Assembly (NCBI GenBank): GCA_964649745.1
Contig: CAZYQI010000045.1
Location: 1-22,454, forward strand
Reading direction: 5' to 3'
Length of the DNA: 22,454 nt
DNA from: CAZEHS01 sp964649745
Lineage (GTDB): Bacteria > Bacillota > Clostridia > Peptostreptococcales > Acidaminobacteraceae
Shown here: in pieces, positions 1 to 6,504 of the stretch
Layout of the letters: every line of letters begins with the position of its first letter
Numbering within the stretch: position 1 is the first letter of the stretch
Notes under the pieces: model-generated
The model's input: the letters and a program-made list of their open reading frames with translations, nothing else
What the model was told of the DNA's origin: nothing
The model's database searches: none
Program-made: the position numbers and the translations under genes

Positions 1-34
1 TACCAGCCCCCGTATCGGACTTTCACCGACAAGC

Positions 35-55
35 GTGCGCCCATGCCGGGCGCAC
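35..55. repeat. GC-rich perfect hairpin at window edge
   Basis: An 8-bp perfect inverted repeat, GTGCGCCC / GGGCGCAC with a 5-nt loop, sits in non-coding DNA at the left edge. A shorter stem (TCGG...CCGA) lies just upstream, around 15-29. Hairpin-dense DNA of this kind is typical of IS200/IS605 or REP-type element ends. No transposase is visible on this side, so the assignment to an element end is inference. Confidence 0.45.
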
Positions 56-61
56 AATGGA

Positions 62-90
62 TAAACCCCGACTGAATACTCGGGGTTTTC
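62..90 (+). terminator. Rho-independent terminator, possibly bidirectional
   Basis: A 9-bp perfect stem AAACCCCGA / TCGGGGTTT with an 8-nt loop is followed on the plus strand by TTTTCTTG. It would end a plus-strand transcript entering from outside the window. Read on the minus strand it lies just after the YdeI-type gene and could end that transcript too, though the T-run is shorter in that direction. Confidence 0.65.
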
Positions 91-100
91 TTGTTCCATT

Positions 101-120
101 GGTGGATAAGTAGTGCCTGG
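101..120 (-). repeat. REP-like motif, family 1 (copy A)
   Basis: Read on the minus strand this is CCAGGCACTACTTATCCACC. It shares the 17-mer AGGCACTACTTATCCAC with the 3' end of the RAYT gene near 21475-21492 and with its duplicate near 21241-21258. It lies immediately downstream of the YdeI-type gene. Family 1 copies also occur near 5458, 6464 and 20804. Confidence 0.7.
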
Positions 121-132
121 AACCTTCCGCGT

Positions 133-717
133 TCAGTGAAAGGTCTCTCCATTTTCCAGCATGGCGATAAACCTTGTGATATTCTTCGCCCTTGTCTCCG
201 GCTTCTTTGAATTCTGGATCCTGAAAAGAAAGGCATACCGATTGGTACTATTCAGGGTTTCAAAAAAAGCCCTGGCTGCCGGATTTTTATCCAGGGCCGC
301 TGCAAAATCCTCCGTGACTGTGATGGTTTTCTGTGACGCATAGCCTGCATCCCACTGCCCGGTTCGCTTCGCCGCTTCAACGGCTGCCAGGCCCCTGGGT
401 TTCATCCTGCCACCCACAACCAGCTGCTCCACCTTCTCACGATTGATCAATGACCACACGCTTCTAGGATTACGGGGTGTAAAGCATTGAAGAAAGGTGT
501 CCGAATCATAGGCTTCCTTCTTGCTGTCAATCCAGCCATAGCACAGGGCGGTTTCCAAGGCCTCGGCATAGGTAACAGATCGCATCTCTGATTTTTTCTT
601 GGCAATGCGCAGCCGCAGGCCTTTATGGGTGTCATGATTCTCCGTCAGCCAAGAATCCCAGTCCGACTGGGTTTCAAAAAGCATGATTGGGAGCGGAGCT
701 TTGGGTTGTTGTGTCAT
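133..717 (-). CDS. YdeI/OmpD-associated family protein
   Basis: A 194-residue cytoplasmic protein of the YdeI/OmpD-associated (DUF1801/DUF1905-like, 'bacteriocin-protection') family. The N-terminal part has the typical pattern DWDSWL, then KKKS followed by TYAEALETALCYGWID with the DSxxxxQCFTPRNPRSVWS block. The C-terminal part has the usual helix-rich RTGQWDAGY and LNSTNRYAFLFRIQNSKKPETRAK segments. The biochemical function of the family is not settled. I chose the ATG at 717 because GAGAGGTG lies five bases upstream; an in-frame ATG at 732 has no ribosome binding site. The gene stands alone, with a family-2 repeat just upstream (738-752) and a family-1 repeat just downstream (101-120). A broken second copy of its first ~20 codons plus leader is present at 20461-20560. 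No signal peptide or membrane segment is visible. Confidence 0.85.
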   Translation of the reverse strand: MTQQPKAPLPIMLFETQSDWDSWLTENHDTHKGLRLRIAKKKSEMRSVTYAEALETALCYGWIDSKKEAYDSDTFLQCFTPRNPRSVWSLINREKVEQLVVGGRMKPRGLAAVEAAKRTGQWDAGYASQKTITVTEDFAAALDKNPAARAFFETLNSTNRYAFLFRIQNSKKPETRAKNITRFIAMLENGETFH

Positions 718-737
718 ATAAACACCTCTCATAAATG

Positions 738-752
738 AAACGTCCCTGGTAC
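738..752 (+). repeat. REP-like motif, family 2 (copy H)
   Basis: AAACGTCCCTGGTAC lies about 20 bp upstream of the start of the YdeI-type gene. On the minus strand, CCAGGGACG matches the half-sites near 3788-3797, 4229 and 20574-20582. In the broken YdeI copy at 20 kb the same half-site lies at the same distance from the ATG. The repeat was therefore already upstream of this gene before the duplication. Confidence 0.6.
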
Positions 753-880
753 TTTACTCCAGTTGAAGGGCAGAGATTTTGAAGATGTCGGATAGGGTTG
801 CGTTTCTGTGAATCATCGCTCCTTCTTGGAATGGAGCTCATCGGATTAACGGCTAATTTGCCTTATTGCCTTTTTCTAGT

Positions 881-1045
881 TTATCCGATGCCTACGAACT
901 TCCCCGTCTTCTCCAATACTTTGAAATGGCGGACTGCATCGGCTTTGGGGCTTGCACTCTTCTTGATTTCGATGGGATACAGGATTTGGTCCCTCTCGAT
1001 AATCAGGTCAATTTCTTTTTGATCCGAATCCCCTGCTCCAGTTCT
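881..1045 (-). pseudogene. C-terminal remnant of a DUF4143-type ATPase
   Basis: The minus strand encodes about 47 residues, beginning DQKEIDLIIERDQILYPIEI and ending KFVGIG before TAA at 881-883. This is the hallmark C-terminus of AAA+ proteins with a DUF4143 domain, which carry a PD-(D/E)xK-like pattern: E-x-D-L-I-I-E-R-D...Y-P-I-E-I-K-K-S-A-S-P. A few further in-frame residues (RTGAGDS) precede it, then similarity is lost. The P-loop ATPase half, about 350 residues, is absent and no start codon or ribosome site is present, so this is a dead fragment. It shows that a full-length gene once lay here and was deleted, fitting the eroded state of the 733-1496 gap. Confidence 0.7.
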
Positions 1046-1138
1046 CGTTTGATATACATGCGCATAACTTCGTTTAATTTAAATCATGATTTTAACTTAC
1101 GCGAGAATTGGATTGATTGCAAGAAATAGAATCAAAAC

Positions 1139-1172
1139 CCGGCCGCAAAAGAGTTTATGCTCTTGCAGCCGG
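1139..1172 (-). terminator. Terminator-like hairpin in the eroded gap
   Basis: The stem is CCGGC(c)GCAA..AGAG / CTCTTGC(a)GCCGG with a 6-nt loop. On the minus strand it is followed by GGGTTTTGATTC, so it reads as a weak Rho-independent terminator in that direction. No intact minus-strand gene lies to its right, so it is probably a relic or blocks antisense transcription from the AraC side. Confidence 0.4.
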
Positions 1173-1274
1173 ATTCTGTTATCAATTCGAGCCTGAGATT
1201 GAATGATTCATCAGGGTTATTGTCACACCCCTTCCGCTTCTTTTTGTTTGTCGTTGTTTGTTACATGCCCAAAA

Positions 1275-1301
1275 TTGACCAGTCAACCCTTACATAAGGG
1301 T
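1275..1301. promoter_or_regulatory. Two adjacent palindromes upstream of the AraC gene
   Basis: TTGAC-ca-GTCAA (1275-1286) abuts ACCCTTA-ca-TAAGGGT (1286-1301). Both have perfect arms with 2-nt centres. They lie about 50-80 bp upstream of the proposed AraC promoter. They could be binding sites for a dimeric regulator, or parts of an old mobile-element end. The rest of the 1046-1353 stretch holds only the terminator-like hairpin and no recognisable gene. Confidence 0.3.
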
Positions 1302-1353
1302 GGTGGACGAATACCCGAAGCATTGGGCTTGCTTTTCATATAGCAAATTCTTC

Positions 1354-1382
1354 TTGTTTAAAGAATTTTTATTAAGTAAAAT
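1354..1382 (+). promoter_or_regulatory. Putative sigmaA promoter of the AraC-VOC-DUF5131 operon
   Basis: TTGTTT, 17 bases, then TAAAAT in a very A+T-rich stretch. The -10 box matches consensus at five of six positions and the -35 only at TTG. It would give a leader of roughly 105 nt before the ATG at 1497. The long leader and weak -35 are consistent with activator dependence, but that is inference. Confidence 0.35.
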
Positions 1383-1496
1383 CATACTATCATTACTAAC
1401 TAAATCCTTTTTTAGAGCATAATTAAGATTGTCGTGTAATTATATTTGAGTCCATTCCACTTGAAATTCAACTGTTACAGGGGAGGTGGTCGTGCT

Positions 1497-2333
1497 ATGC
1501 TTACAAAAGACTCAATTAAGAACTACATGAATTTTAACCGTGTACTTTATCGAGGGGTTGATTTTATATACATTCAACCCCATTCGGAGCTTAGAAATTT
1601 TATTTCCAATTACACGATTACTTTCCCAAGTGATGGGATGATGTCAGATAATTACGCTGTAGTACCCCATGGGAGCGCTACACTTGTGCTATCATGCTCT
1701 AATAGCAAGATCCAGGGCAACTTGTTCGGGCCCATCACGAAACCTTCCTATGTCGGCAAGTCCGCCAACAATTTCAAACTCTTGTTTATTGTAGAGTTTC
1801 AACCGGCGGGTTATTATGCCTTTAGCGGAATGCCCCAAAAGGAAATAACTGATTGTATAATTGACTTTGAAGATGTTAATCCCGCACTGAACCGCCTGAT
1901 AGTAAATGAGCTGGAAACGTCATTAAGCATCCATAACCTAATTGCTAAAATAGACAGGCTCTTTCTGGCACACTTGAAAGGTTCGTTTTATCGTCAGGAA
2001 TTCTCACAAGCAAATCATTTAATTCTAACCAGTGGAGGGATTCTTTCAGTGAAAGAACTTTCGCACACTGTTTTTTTTAGTGAGCGCCATCTGGGACGAC
2101 TTTTTGACGAATATATGGGGGTGGGTATGAAATCGTTCTCTCGCCTTGTACGTGTAAACAAGTCCATACGGCTTTTAAGGCGACACGACTATAGCTTGAC
2201 ACAGGTTTTTATGGAAACCGGGTTTTACGATACCCCTCACTTCATCAATGATTTTAAGGCCATTTGCGGTATCACTCCCCAGGCATATCGGGATAACATG
2301 TCCGATTTTTACAGCGAGATAGCCAAATTCTAA
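1497..2333 (+). CDS. AraC-family transcriptional regulator
   Basis: A 278-residue DNA-binding regulator. The C-terminal ~100 residues carry the double helix-turn-helix of the AraC/XylS family: SVKELSHTVFFSERHLGRLF, then KSFSRLVRVNKSIRLL, then the second helix pair SLTQVFMETGFYDTPHFIND and FKAICGITPQAYR. The N-terminal ~170 residues resemble the DUF6597-type sensor found in small clostridial AraC proteins (PHSELRNFISNYTI, VPHGSATLVLS, FQPAGYYAFSG). The ligand is unknown. I start it at the ATG at 1497 because AGGGGAGGTGG lies 8-10 bases upstream; an in-frame TTG at 1446 has no such site. VOC and DUF5131 genes follow on the same strand after 35 and 10 bases, so they are probably one transcript and likely targets. 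The three genes appear richer in A+T than the sugar operon, which suggests acquisition. Confidence 0.9.
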   Translation: MLTKDSIKNYMNFNRVLYRGVDFIYIQPHSELRNFISNYTITFPSDGMMSDNYAVVPHGSATLVLSCSNSKIQGNLFGPITKPSYVGKSANNFKLLFIVEFQPAGYYAFSGMPQKEITDCIIDFEDVNPALNRLIVNELETSLSIHNLIAKIDRLFLAHLKGSFYRQEFSQANHLILTSGGILSVKELSHTVFFSERHLGRLFDEYMGVGMKSFSRLVRVNKSIRLLRRHDYSLTQVFMETGFYDTPHFINDFKAICGITPQAYRDNMSDFYSEIAKF

Positions 2334-2368
2334 TATAGAATTTAGTAAAACTAAGGAGGAGTGATCCT

Positions 2369-2833
2369 ATGCACTACCAAGGCACTTTACTTGCAGTATC
2401 TGATGTCGAGAAGGCAAAGCATTTTTACGAAACGGTGATGGAACAGAAGATTATTATGGATTTGGGCGTACACGTGTCTTTTGAAAGAGGGCTTTCCCTG
2501 CAATCCAATTACGCCGAACTCGTTGGGGAAGATTTGCCCGGCAAGGTACAGCCGAACAACTTTCAGCTTTACTTTGAAGTGGAAGATTTGAATTACTGGC
2601 AGGATAAAATCTGTAGCACAGAAGGAATTGAATTTATTCACAAATCTAAAGAATATCCGTGGGGACAGCGTGTTATAAGGTTTTATGACCATGATAAATT
2701 TATAGTTGAAGTGGCCGAAAGCATGGCCAGCGTAGCACAGCGTTTTATAGCACAAGGACTAAGCATTGAGGAAACGGCGGAGAGAACCATGTTCCCTGTA
2801 GAAATTGTTAAGAACCTTATAACGCACTCCTAG
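2369..2833 (+). CDS. VOC (glyoxalase/bleomycin-resistance fold) protein
   Basis: A 154-residue protein of the vicinal oxygen chelate superfamily. It starts TLLAVSDVEKAKHFYETVME, the usual first beta-alpha unit. The second module contains NNFQLYFEVEDLNYWQDKI, then PWGQRVIRFYDHDKFIVEVAE, where the late Glu is the expected metal ligand. A 30-residue C-terminal extension (RFIAQGLSIEETAERTMFPV) is helical and resembles the tails of many Firmicutes VOC proteins. Such proteins bind or modify small electrophiles or antibiotics; the substrate cannot be read here. AAGGAGGA lies 8 bases upstream of the ATG. It sits between the AraC regulator and the DUF5131 gene in a probable operon. Confidence 0.85.
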   Translation: MHYQGTLLAVSDVEKAKHFYETVMEQKIIMDLGVHVSFERGLSLQSNYAELVGEDLPGKVQPNNFQLYFEVEDLNYWQDKICSTEGIEFIHKSKEYPWGQRVIRFYDHDKFIVEVAESMASVAQRFIAQGLSIEETAERTMFPVEIVKNLITHS

Positions 2834-2843
2834 GGGTGAAGAT

Positions 2844-3566
2844 ATGAATTGGGAGCCATGGACAGGCTGCTATAAAGTGAGCGACGGTTGCACATATTGT
2901 TATTTTTATGGCCCATTCTCTAAACGATATGGACAGAATTCCATTGTTAAAACAGAGGAATTTTACAAACCAATCGCGAAATCCGCTGCATGTCTGCCTA
3001 AGATACCCAGCGGGAAAATTGTGGCTACTTGCTTCGCTTCTGATTTCTTTATCGCCGAGGCAGATGAATGGCGTGCCGAGGTGTGGGCTATGATAAAAAG
3101 GCGCCCCGATCTTGAATTTTTAATTTTAACCAAACGGATTGACCGTTTCAACGTCTCACTGCCTGCCGATTGGGGTTATGGATATGATAATGTAAACATA
3201 GGGTGCACGGTTGAAAATCAAGAAATCGCGGACTATCGCCTGCCGCTGTTTATATCATACCCCATCAAAAGGCGTTTTGTTGCCTGCGCTCCATTGCTTG
3301 GTTCGATTGATTTAAGTCACTATTTAGGCGGCATTGAACACGTCAGTGTTGGAGGAGAAACAGGTCGTGATGCCCGAGAATGTGATTATGAGTGGGTTCT
3401 GGATATACGCAAACAATGCGAAATGGCCGGTACAACCTTTTGGTTTAAGAACACCGGCTCGTTTTTTAAGCGTGACGGAGTTGTTCAAAAGGTTAATCCT
3501 TTCAAACAAAATAGCCTCGCAAAAGAATTAGGAATCAATATCTTAGGCGATAAGAAGCTTTTTTGA
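2844..3566 (+). CDS. DUF5131 (phage Gp37/Gp68) family protein
   Basis: A 240-residue protein of the DUF5131 family, also called phage Gp37/Gp68, found on phages and in bacterial chromosomes. Its function is not established. It opens NWEPWTGCYKVSDGCTYCYF, giving cysteines 9, 16 and 19 (C-x6-C-x2-C), which resembles metal or Fe-S binding motifs of radical-SAM-like proteins. Further family features are the FASDFF block, the ILTKR motif, the GCTVENQE motif and the SVGGETGRDARECDYEWV motif, followed by FWFKNTGSFF. An AGGGGTGAAG ribosome site lies 5-8 bases before the ATG, and the gene begins 10 bases after the VOC stop. Pairing a phage-type protein with an AraC regulator and VOC protein is unusual. 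No terminator is obvious after it. Confidence 0.85.
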   Translation: MNWEPWTGCYKVSDGCTYCYFYGPFSKRYGQNSIVKTEEFYKPIAKSAACLPKIPSGKIVATCFASDFFIAEADEWRAEVWAMIKRRPDLEFLILTKRIDRFNVSLPADWGYGYDNVNIGCTVENQEIADYRLPLFISYPIKRRFVACAPLLGSIDLSHYLGGIEHVSVGGETGRDARECDYEWVLDIRKQCEMAGTTFWFKNTGSFFKRDGVVQKVNPFKQNSLAKELGINILGDKKLF

Positions 3567-3712
3567 TGTGAATGCAGCATAGCACACGCTTGCAGCTTTA
3601 GCGTTTAAGAAGTTCACTGGACCGTTGATAAAAAAATCAGGCCCCCTGTAGAACAATGGCTATTTTGCATACTTCATGCCTAAGATTAAGACAACAGTAT
3701 TGCACATTATGT

Positions 3713-3740
3713 AAAAGGGTAAGCAACCGCTTGCCCTTTT
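3713..3740. terminator. Hairpin, possible bidirectional terminator
   Basis: AAAAGGG-t-AAGC, a 4-nt loop, then GCTT-g-CCCTTTT: an 11-12 bp stem with one mismatch, flanked by A- and T-runs inside the stem. It lies about 150 bp after the DUF5131 gene and could stop that transcript, or one from the minus-strand side. Confidence 0.45.
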
Positions 3741-3756
3741 ACCGTTATATGCCTAA

Positions 3757-3800
3757 AATCGTCCAGATCTATAGGGTTTATAAACCCGCCAGGGACGATT
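3757..3800. repeat. REP-like palindrome, family 2 (copy I, complete)
   Basis: The outer arms AATCGTCC / GGACGATT enclose a perfect 14-bp palindrome GGGTTTATAAACCC at 3774-3787, plus a GCCAGGGACG half-site. The copy at 20547-20583 has the same AATCGTCCC...GCCAGGGACG architecture with a different interior. It lies about 70 bp beyond the end of the TetR remnant. Confidence 0.6.
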
Positions 3801-3869
3801 CTCCTTTTGCTTTATATCCATTGTCTGCTTATTTGATGAACATCCGTTACCATGCCGGTTTTCTTCTAT

Positions 3870-4207
3870 TCAATCGGTGTGGTACTTTTGATGAATGCCT
3901 AAAAACACAGTGTTTATTGCATTGTTTAGGTCTATTTGTGCTTGCTCTTGGTTCGAAAGAGCAAAGCTCAGGTGCAACGTTGTATAACCATGAAGTACAC
4001 CGGTCAGCAAGCTTAAAATTTCATCTGTGTATTGTTTTTTCAGATTACAGGATAGGATTAGCGTGGTAAGTAACGTGATATAGTCACCAAAAATAATGCT
4101 GGTCTCATCATTTCTATGCCAGGTAGCCCATTGAACGGTTTCGTAAACTCCTAAAACTATTTTTCAATAATTTTAATCACGGTTTCATGATCGACCAAAC
4201 GAGGTTT
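3870..4207 (-). pseudogene. TetR-family regulator, internally deleted and frameshifted
   Basis: On the minus strand, 92 in-frame residues end at TGA (3870-3872) and have the look of a TetR C-terminal ligand domain: ETVQWATWHRNDETS, FGDYITLLTTLILSCNLKK, then LLTGVLHGYTTLHLSFAL and a final FLGIHQKYHTD. Just upstream, in a different frame, 16 residues (KPRLVDHETVIKIIEK) match the usual extreme N-terminus of TetR proteins and then hit TAG (4157-4159). The helix-turn-helix that should lie between, plus some of the core, roughly 85 residues, is missing. No start codon is left. REP-like half-sites sit on both sides (3757-3800 and 4229-4242). The relation to TetR is by pattern recognition, not by a search. 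Confidence 0.6.
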
Positions 4208-4228
4208 TACCCCGTAATTCAGAAGAAG

Positions 4229-4242
4229 CAGGGACGGTTTGG
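4229..4242 (-). repeat. REP-like motif, family 2 (copy J, half-site)
   Basis: GCAGGGACGGTTTG, a half-site related to the CCAGGGACG repeats, lies just upstream of the TetR remnant's N-terminal codons. It may mark the breakpoint that removed the start of that gene. Confidence 0.45.
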
Positions 4243-4293
4243 AATATAGGCGTACTCTCATTTGTGATGTAACCATTGAATAACCCTGCGAAA

Positions 4294-4713
4294 TCATAAT
4301 AGAGCTTCAATTTCAATCATTGCTTTCTCAACAGACTCTACAAGCTTTTGAGCGGCACTTTCTGAAAATGTATTTTTATAATCTGCCATTTCCCTAAGAT
4401 TCATGCCCCGTTCAAATGTGTTGTAGGTTTCAATCGACAAGCGCCCCACACCCGTATATCGCTCTCTTAATACCGCCTTAATTGCACTGTGGCTTTCTTC
4501 TCGCAGCCCCTCCTTATATATAAGGGCTCTCATTCCATGAAAAACACCATAATAAGCTTGTATCGTCGCCCATTTGAAATTTCCTTGTGACAAACTCGAT
4601 TTAGCTGATTCTAAATCACTTTGCCCAGCCTGGTACTCTTTAAGGAGCATTTCATCAGAAAAAACGGCACTTTTAAGTTTGCCCTTTTTCATCAGGTCTT
4701 CTACTATTCCCAT
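4294..4713 (-). CDS. HEPN-domain protein (partner of HTH-MNT protein)
   Basis: A 139-residue all-helical protein of the HEPN superfamily. Central motifs are GNFKWATIQAYYGVFHGMRA and LIYKEGLREESHSAIKAVL, as in HEPN proteins paired with minimal nucleotidyltransferases. HEPN proteins can be RNases using an R-x4-6-H motif. Here the visible pair is R-E-E-S-H, one residue tighter than the canonical spacing, so RNase activity is uncertain. The ATG at 4713 is preceded by GGGAGGA and overlaps the end of the upstream MNT gene by 10 bases, which implies translational coupling. A GTG at 4725 is an alternative start. With its partner it forms a two-gene HEPN-MNT module, a known toxin-antitoxin type in which MNT modifies or neutralises HEPN. 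Confidence 0.85.
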   Translation of the reverse strand: MGIVEDLMKKGKLKSAVFSDEMLLKEYQAGQSDLESAKSSLSQGNFKWATIQAYYGVFHGMRALIYKEGLREESHSAIKAVLRERYTGVGRLSIETYNTFERGMNLREMADYKNTFSESAAQKLVESVEKAMIEIEALL

Positions 4714-5255
4714 AAATCCTCCCACAAAATCTTACCTTTCATAATCTCATCTAAAAAAAACTTATCATTCGTCTCCATATCCATCATATCGAAGGTATCC
4801 ACAACCACAGGATTAATTGGCCGGTCAACCGTATAGCGGTTGATCATATCCGACACATCGTCTTTTTGATCCGTGTCGGTCAATACGAACAAGTCGATAT
4901 CACTTCGATTTGTGTCTTGACCAACGGAACAACTCCCATACAGAATTATTTTTCTGCTTTTTCTTTTCAGTGTCTCAACCAAAGGATTTAGCTCAATAAC
5001 AGTGTCCATAACCCTAAATGGGACTACCACTGGGTGATATTTATTTATCCGGTACAATATACTTTTCCCAACTCTTTCGGAATACACAATCCCTTCCGCC
5101 TCATACGTCCTTAGAATGCTATGAGCGCTTCCGATACTAATTCCAACTTCTGAGGCAATTTTAGTGAGTATTGTTGACTCTTCTCTTTTTTTCGTTAAAT
5201 AGGATAGTATGAGCATTGGATTATACGCGTAATAGATTTTTTTATCCTTCGTCAT
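4704..5255 (-). CDS. HTH-fused MNT-type nucleotidyltransferase
   Basis: A 183-residue protein with two parts. Residues ~10-75 form a winged helix-turn-helix (PMLILSYLTKKREES, IASEVGISIGSAHSILRTY, GIVYSERVGKSILYRIN). Residues ~85-183 form a Pol-beta-like minimal nucleotidyltransferase with the signature LYGSCSVGQDTNRSDIDLFV: Gly107-Ser108, then Asp119 and Asp121 as metal ligands. A third acidic position probably lies in NPVVVDTFDMM. In HEPN-MNT pairs MNT is the antitoxin-like partner, and some act by adding AMP to HEPN. The fused DNA-binding domain suggests that it also represses its own operon. A 14-bp palindrome overlies the -10 box. I chose the ATG at 5255, with GAGGTGGGGTGG upstream; a GTG at 5264 would sit too close to the SD. 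The next gene overlaps its end. Confidence 0.88.
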   Translation of the reverse strand: MTKDKKIYYAYNPMLILSYLTKKREESTILTKIASEVGISIGSAHSILRTYEAEGIVYSERVGKSILYRINKYHPVVVPFRVMDTVIELNPLVETLKRKSRKIILYGSCSVGQDTNRSDIDLFVLTDTDQKDDVSDMINRYTVDRPINPVVVDTFDMMDMETNDKFFLDEIMKGKILWEDLWE

Positions 5256-5319
5256 AACATCCACCCCACCTCATCAATTTTCAACACATTGAATACGTCT
5301 TCATTCAAATGTTTACATC

Positions 5320-5333
5320 TTCATTGTAATGAA
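5320..5333. promoter_or_regulatory. Operator-like palindrome over the MNT/HEPN -10 box
   Basis: TTCATT-gt-AATGAA is a perfect palindrome apart from its 2-nt centre. It overlaps the -10 element of the MNT promoter. TCTTCATT occurs again about 20 bp further downstream. This is the natural place for a repressor, and the winged HTH on the MNT protein is the obvious candidate; that link is inference. Confidence 0.5.
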
Positions 5334-5350
5334 AATATGTAGATTGTCAA
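5323..5350 (-). promoter_or_regulatory. sigmaA promoter of the HTH-MNT/HEPN operon
   Basis: On the minus strand, TTGACA (a perfect -35), 16 bases, then TACAAT (five of six). It lies about 65 bp upstream of the ATG at 5255, giving a leader of about 60 nt. Confidence 0.7.
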
Positions 5351-5587
5351 TACTGCCTCGAAGCTCAATCACCGAAAAAACACCAGTGACAGTTCCACAA
5401 CCTTGACCCGTTGCTATTAACCATACAGAAAATGATACTGGATTTGAATACCGCTTTGATAGGTGGATTGGTAGCGCCTGACCCCTTTCGCTTCCACGGG
5501 TAGCGTGGATCATGTTCTTTAATCGTGCACGCAGCGTAATTCCCGATTCCAGCTTGATGTGGGATTTCTCTCATTTTCTTGTGCTAC
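5351..5587. other. Non-coding gap between MNT promoter and TPR-like gene
   Basis: No credible gene is present. Short overlapping minus-strand frames (5313-5574) have no ribosome site, no family features, and run through the family-1 repeat. The stretch contains that repeat (5458-5485) and otherwise nothing I can name. Confidence 0.5.
5458..5485 (-). repeat. REP-like motif, family 1 (copy B)
   Basis: On the minus strand it reads GGGGTCAGGCGCTACC followed by AATCCACCTATC. It shares GGGGTCAGGC with the copies at the RAYT 3' end and CACCTATCAA-type flanks with the copy at 20804. It lies about 100 bp downstream of the TPR-like gene. Confidence 0.6.
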
Positions 5588-6346
5588 TTACTCCTTACCC
5601 AAAACAGCCTTCAGCCCCATCAAATGGTTTTCTGCCTCCCTGGCAATATAGAGCTTACTGCCCTCAGAGACCACTTTTCCAAAGTGGTCTGCGGCAATCT
5701 CCAGAACCTCTTCTGCCAGTGCCAGACGCCCTTCCATTATAGAAAGATATAACCCATGCCGTTTTGACAAAGACATCTGCTTTAACCGTGCTATCTGGGT
5801 ATGGCATGCTTCATAATTCTTCTGATGGTATTCATAGTCACATCGCGCCATGATGATGGCGTTATTGATGGCTTTGTGGTGTGACTGCACGGAAGAAATG
5901 GACTCTTCAAATAAAAGGTCCGCTTCTGCGTGCCTTCCCAGACCCCTCAGGGCAACATAACGATTATTATTTGCGGCATGCCGAAAGATCTGCTTCTTTC
6001 TAAACAGGCGTTCGTCCAGTCCATCAAGAATAACCAGAGTCTCTTCAAAACGCCCGGCTGTCGCATGCCCTGCGGATAGATCCAACCTGAGATAATTGCT
6101 GAAGCGTTTGTTTTTCCCTGTGATATCATGTTGCTTTTGGGTTGCAGAAATGAATGCATCCGGATCGCACGCTTGATCCAGCAAGGCAACGCGCCGCCTA
6201 TGTCTCCCCACGGAAACTGCAACATAACACGGAATAAATATACCGATGACAATCAGCCCGGCTTTAACCGGATCATTCAGCAGGATCGATAATACAATTT
6301 GGGAAACGAAAACACTTCCATACATGACTATTCTTCGCTTTAGCAT
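5588..6346 (-). CDS. Membrane-anchored TPR-like protein of unknown function
   Basis: A 252-residue protein. The N-terminus has two hydrophobic helices (about residues 5-23 and 28-47), followed by the basic stretch GRHRRR, so the rest should be cytoplasmic. From residue ~60 on it is helical and looks like divergent tetratricopeptide repeats: NYLRLDLSAGHATAGRFEET, YVALRGLGRHAEADLLFEES, DYEYHQKNYEACHTQIARLK, GRLALAEEVLEIAADHFGKV. Such proteins serve as scaffolds; no partner is evident. The ATG at 6346 has only a weak GGCGGGAC upstream. The gene stands alone, with family-1 repeats on both sides (5458-5485 and 6464-6485). I do not recognise a specific family. Confidence 0.7.
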   Translation of the reverse strand: MLKRRIVMYGSVFVSQIVLSILLNDPVKAGLIVIGIFIPCYVAVSVGRHRRRVALLDQACDPDAFISATQKQHDITGKNKRFSNYLRLDLSAGHATAGRFEETLVILDGLDERLFRKKQIFRHAANNNRYVALRGLGRHAEADLLFEESISSVQSHHKAINNAIIMARCDYEYHQKNYEACHTQIARLKQMSLSKRHGLYLSIMEGRLALAEEVLEIAADHFGKVVSEGSKLYIAREAENHLMGLKAVLGKE

Positions 6347-6463
6347 ATTATTGTCCCGCCTTCGGATAGTATCGAATACAACGACTGCAATTTCTCATTT
6401 TTCTTACAAGGATAACATCCAATTCTGTCATTCACTTTACAACATCATAAACCACTGCGCAAA

Positions 6464-6485
6464 AGGTCAGGTAGTGCCTGTCCAC
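6464..6485 (-). repeat. REP-like motif, family 1 (copy C)
   Basis: On the minus strand it reads GTGGACAGGCACTACCTGAC. The core CAGGCACTAC is identical to the other family-1 copies. It lies between the TPR-like gene and the 3' end of the LysE-type gene, within 20 bp of the latter. Confidence 0.55.
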
Positions 6486-6504
6486 TGCGTATACAAGGCA
6501 CTCC

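Larger units (their letters stand above)
3567..3869. other. Non-coding stretch with hairpins
   Basis: I see no real gene here. A plus-strand open frame from 3656 to 4069 lacks a ribosome site and recognisable domains, and its right half is antisense to a TetR remnant. The stretch holds a terminator-like hairpin (3713-3740) and a large REP-like palindrome (3757-3800). On the minus strand a tiny CAGG-GGG-CCTG stem followed by ATTTTTTT (about 3626-3645) might be a weak terminator. Confidence 0.5.

Noticed and set aside
866..1129. Plus-strand open frames around 798-1129
   Set aside because: They are antisense to the DUF4143-type remnant, whose minus-strand translation is clearly protein-like.
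3656..4069. Plus-strand open frame of 137 codons
   Set aside because: No ribosome site, no recognisable domain, runs through hairpins and REP-like DNA, and its right part is antisense to a more convincing TetR remnant.
5313..5574. Overlapping minus-strand frames between the MNT and TPR-like genes
   Set aside because: Short, no family features, cross a repeat and the MNT promoter; best regarded as non-coding.
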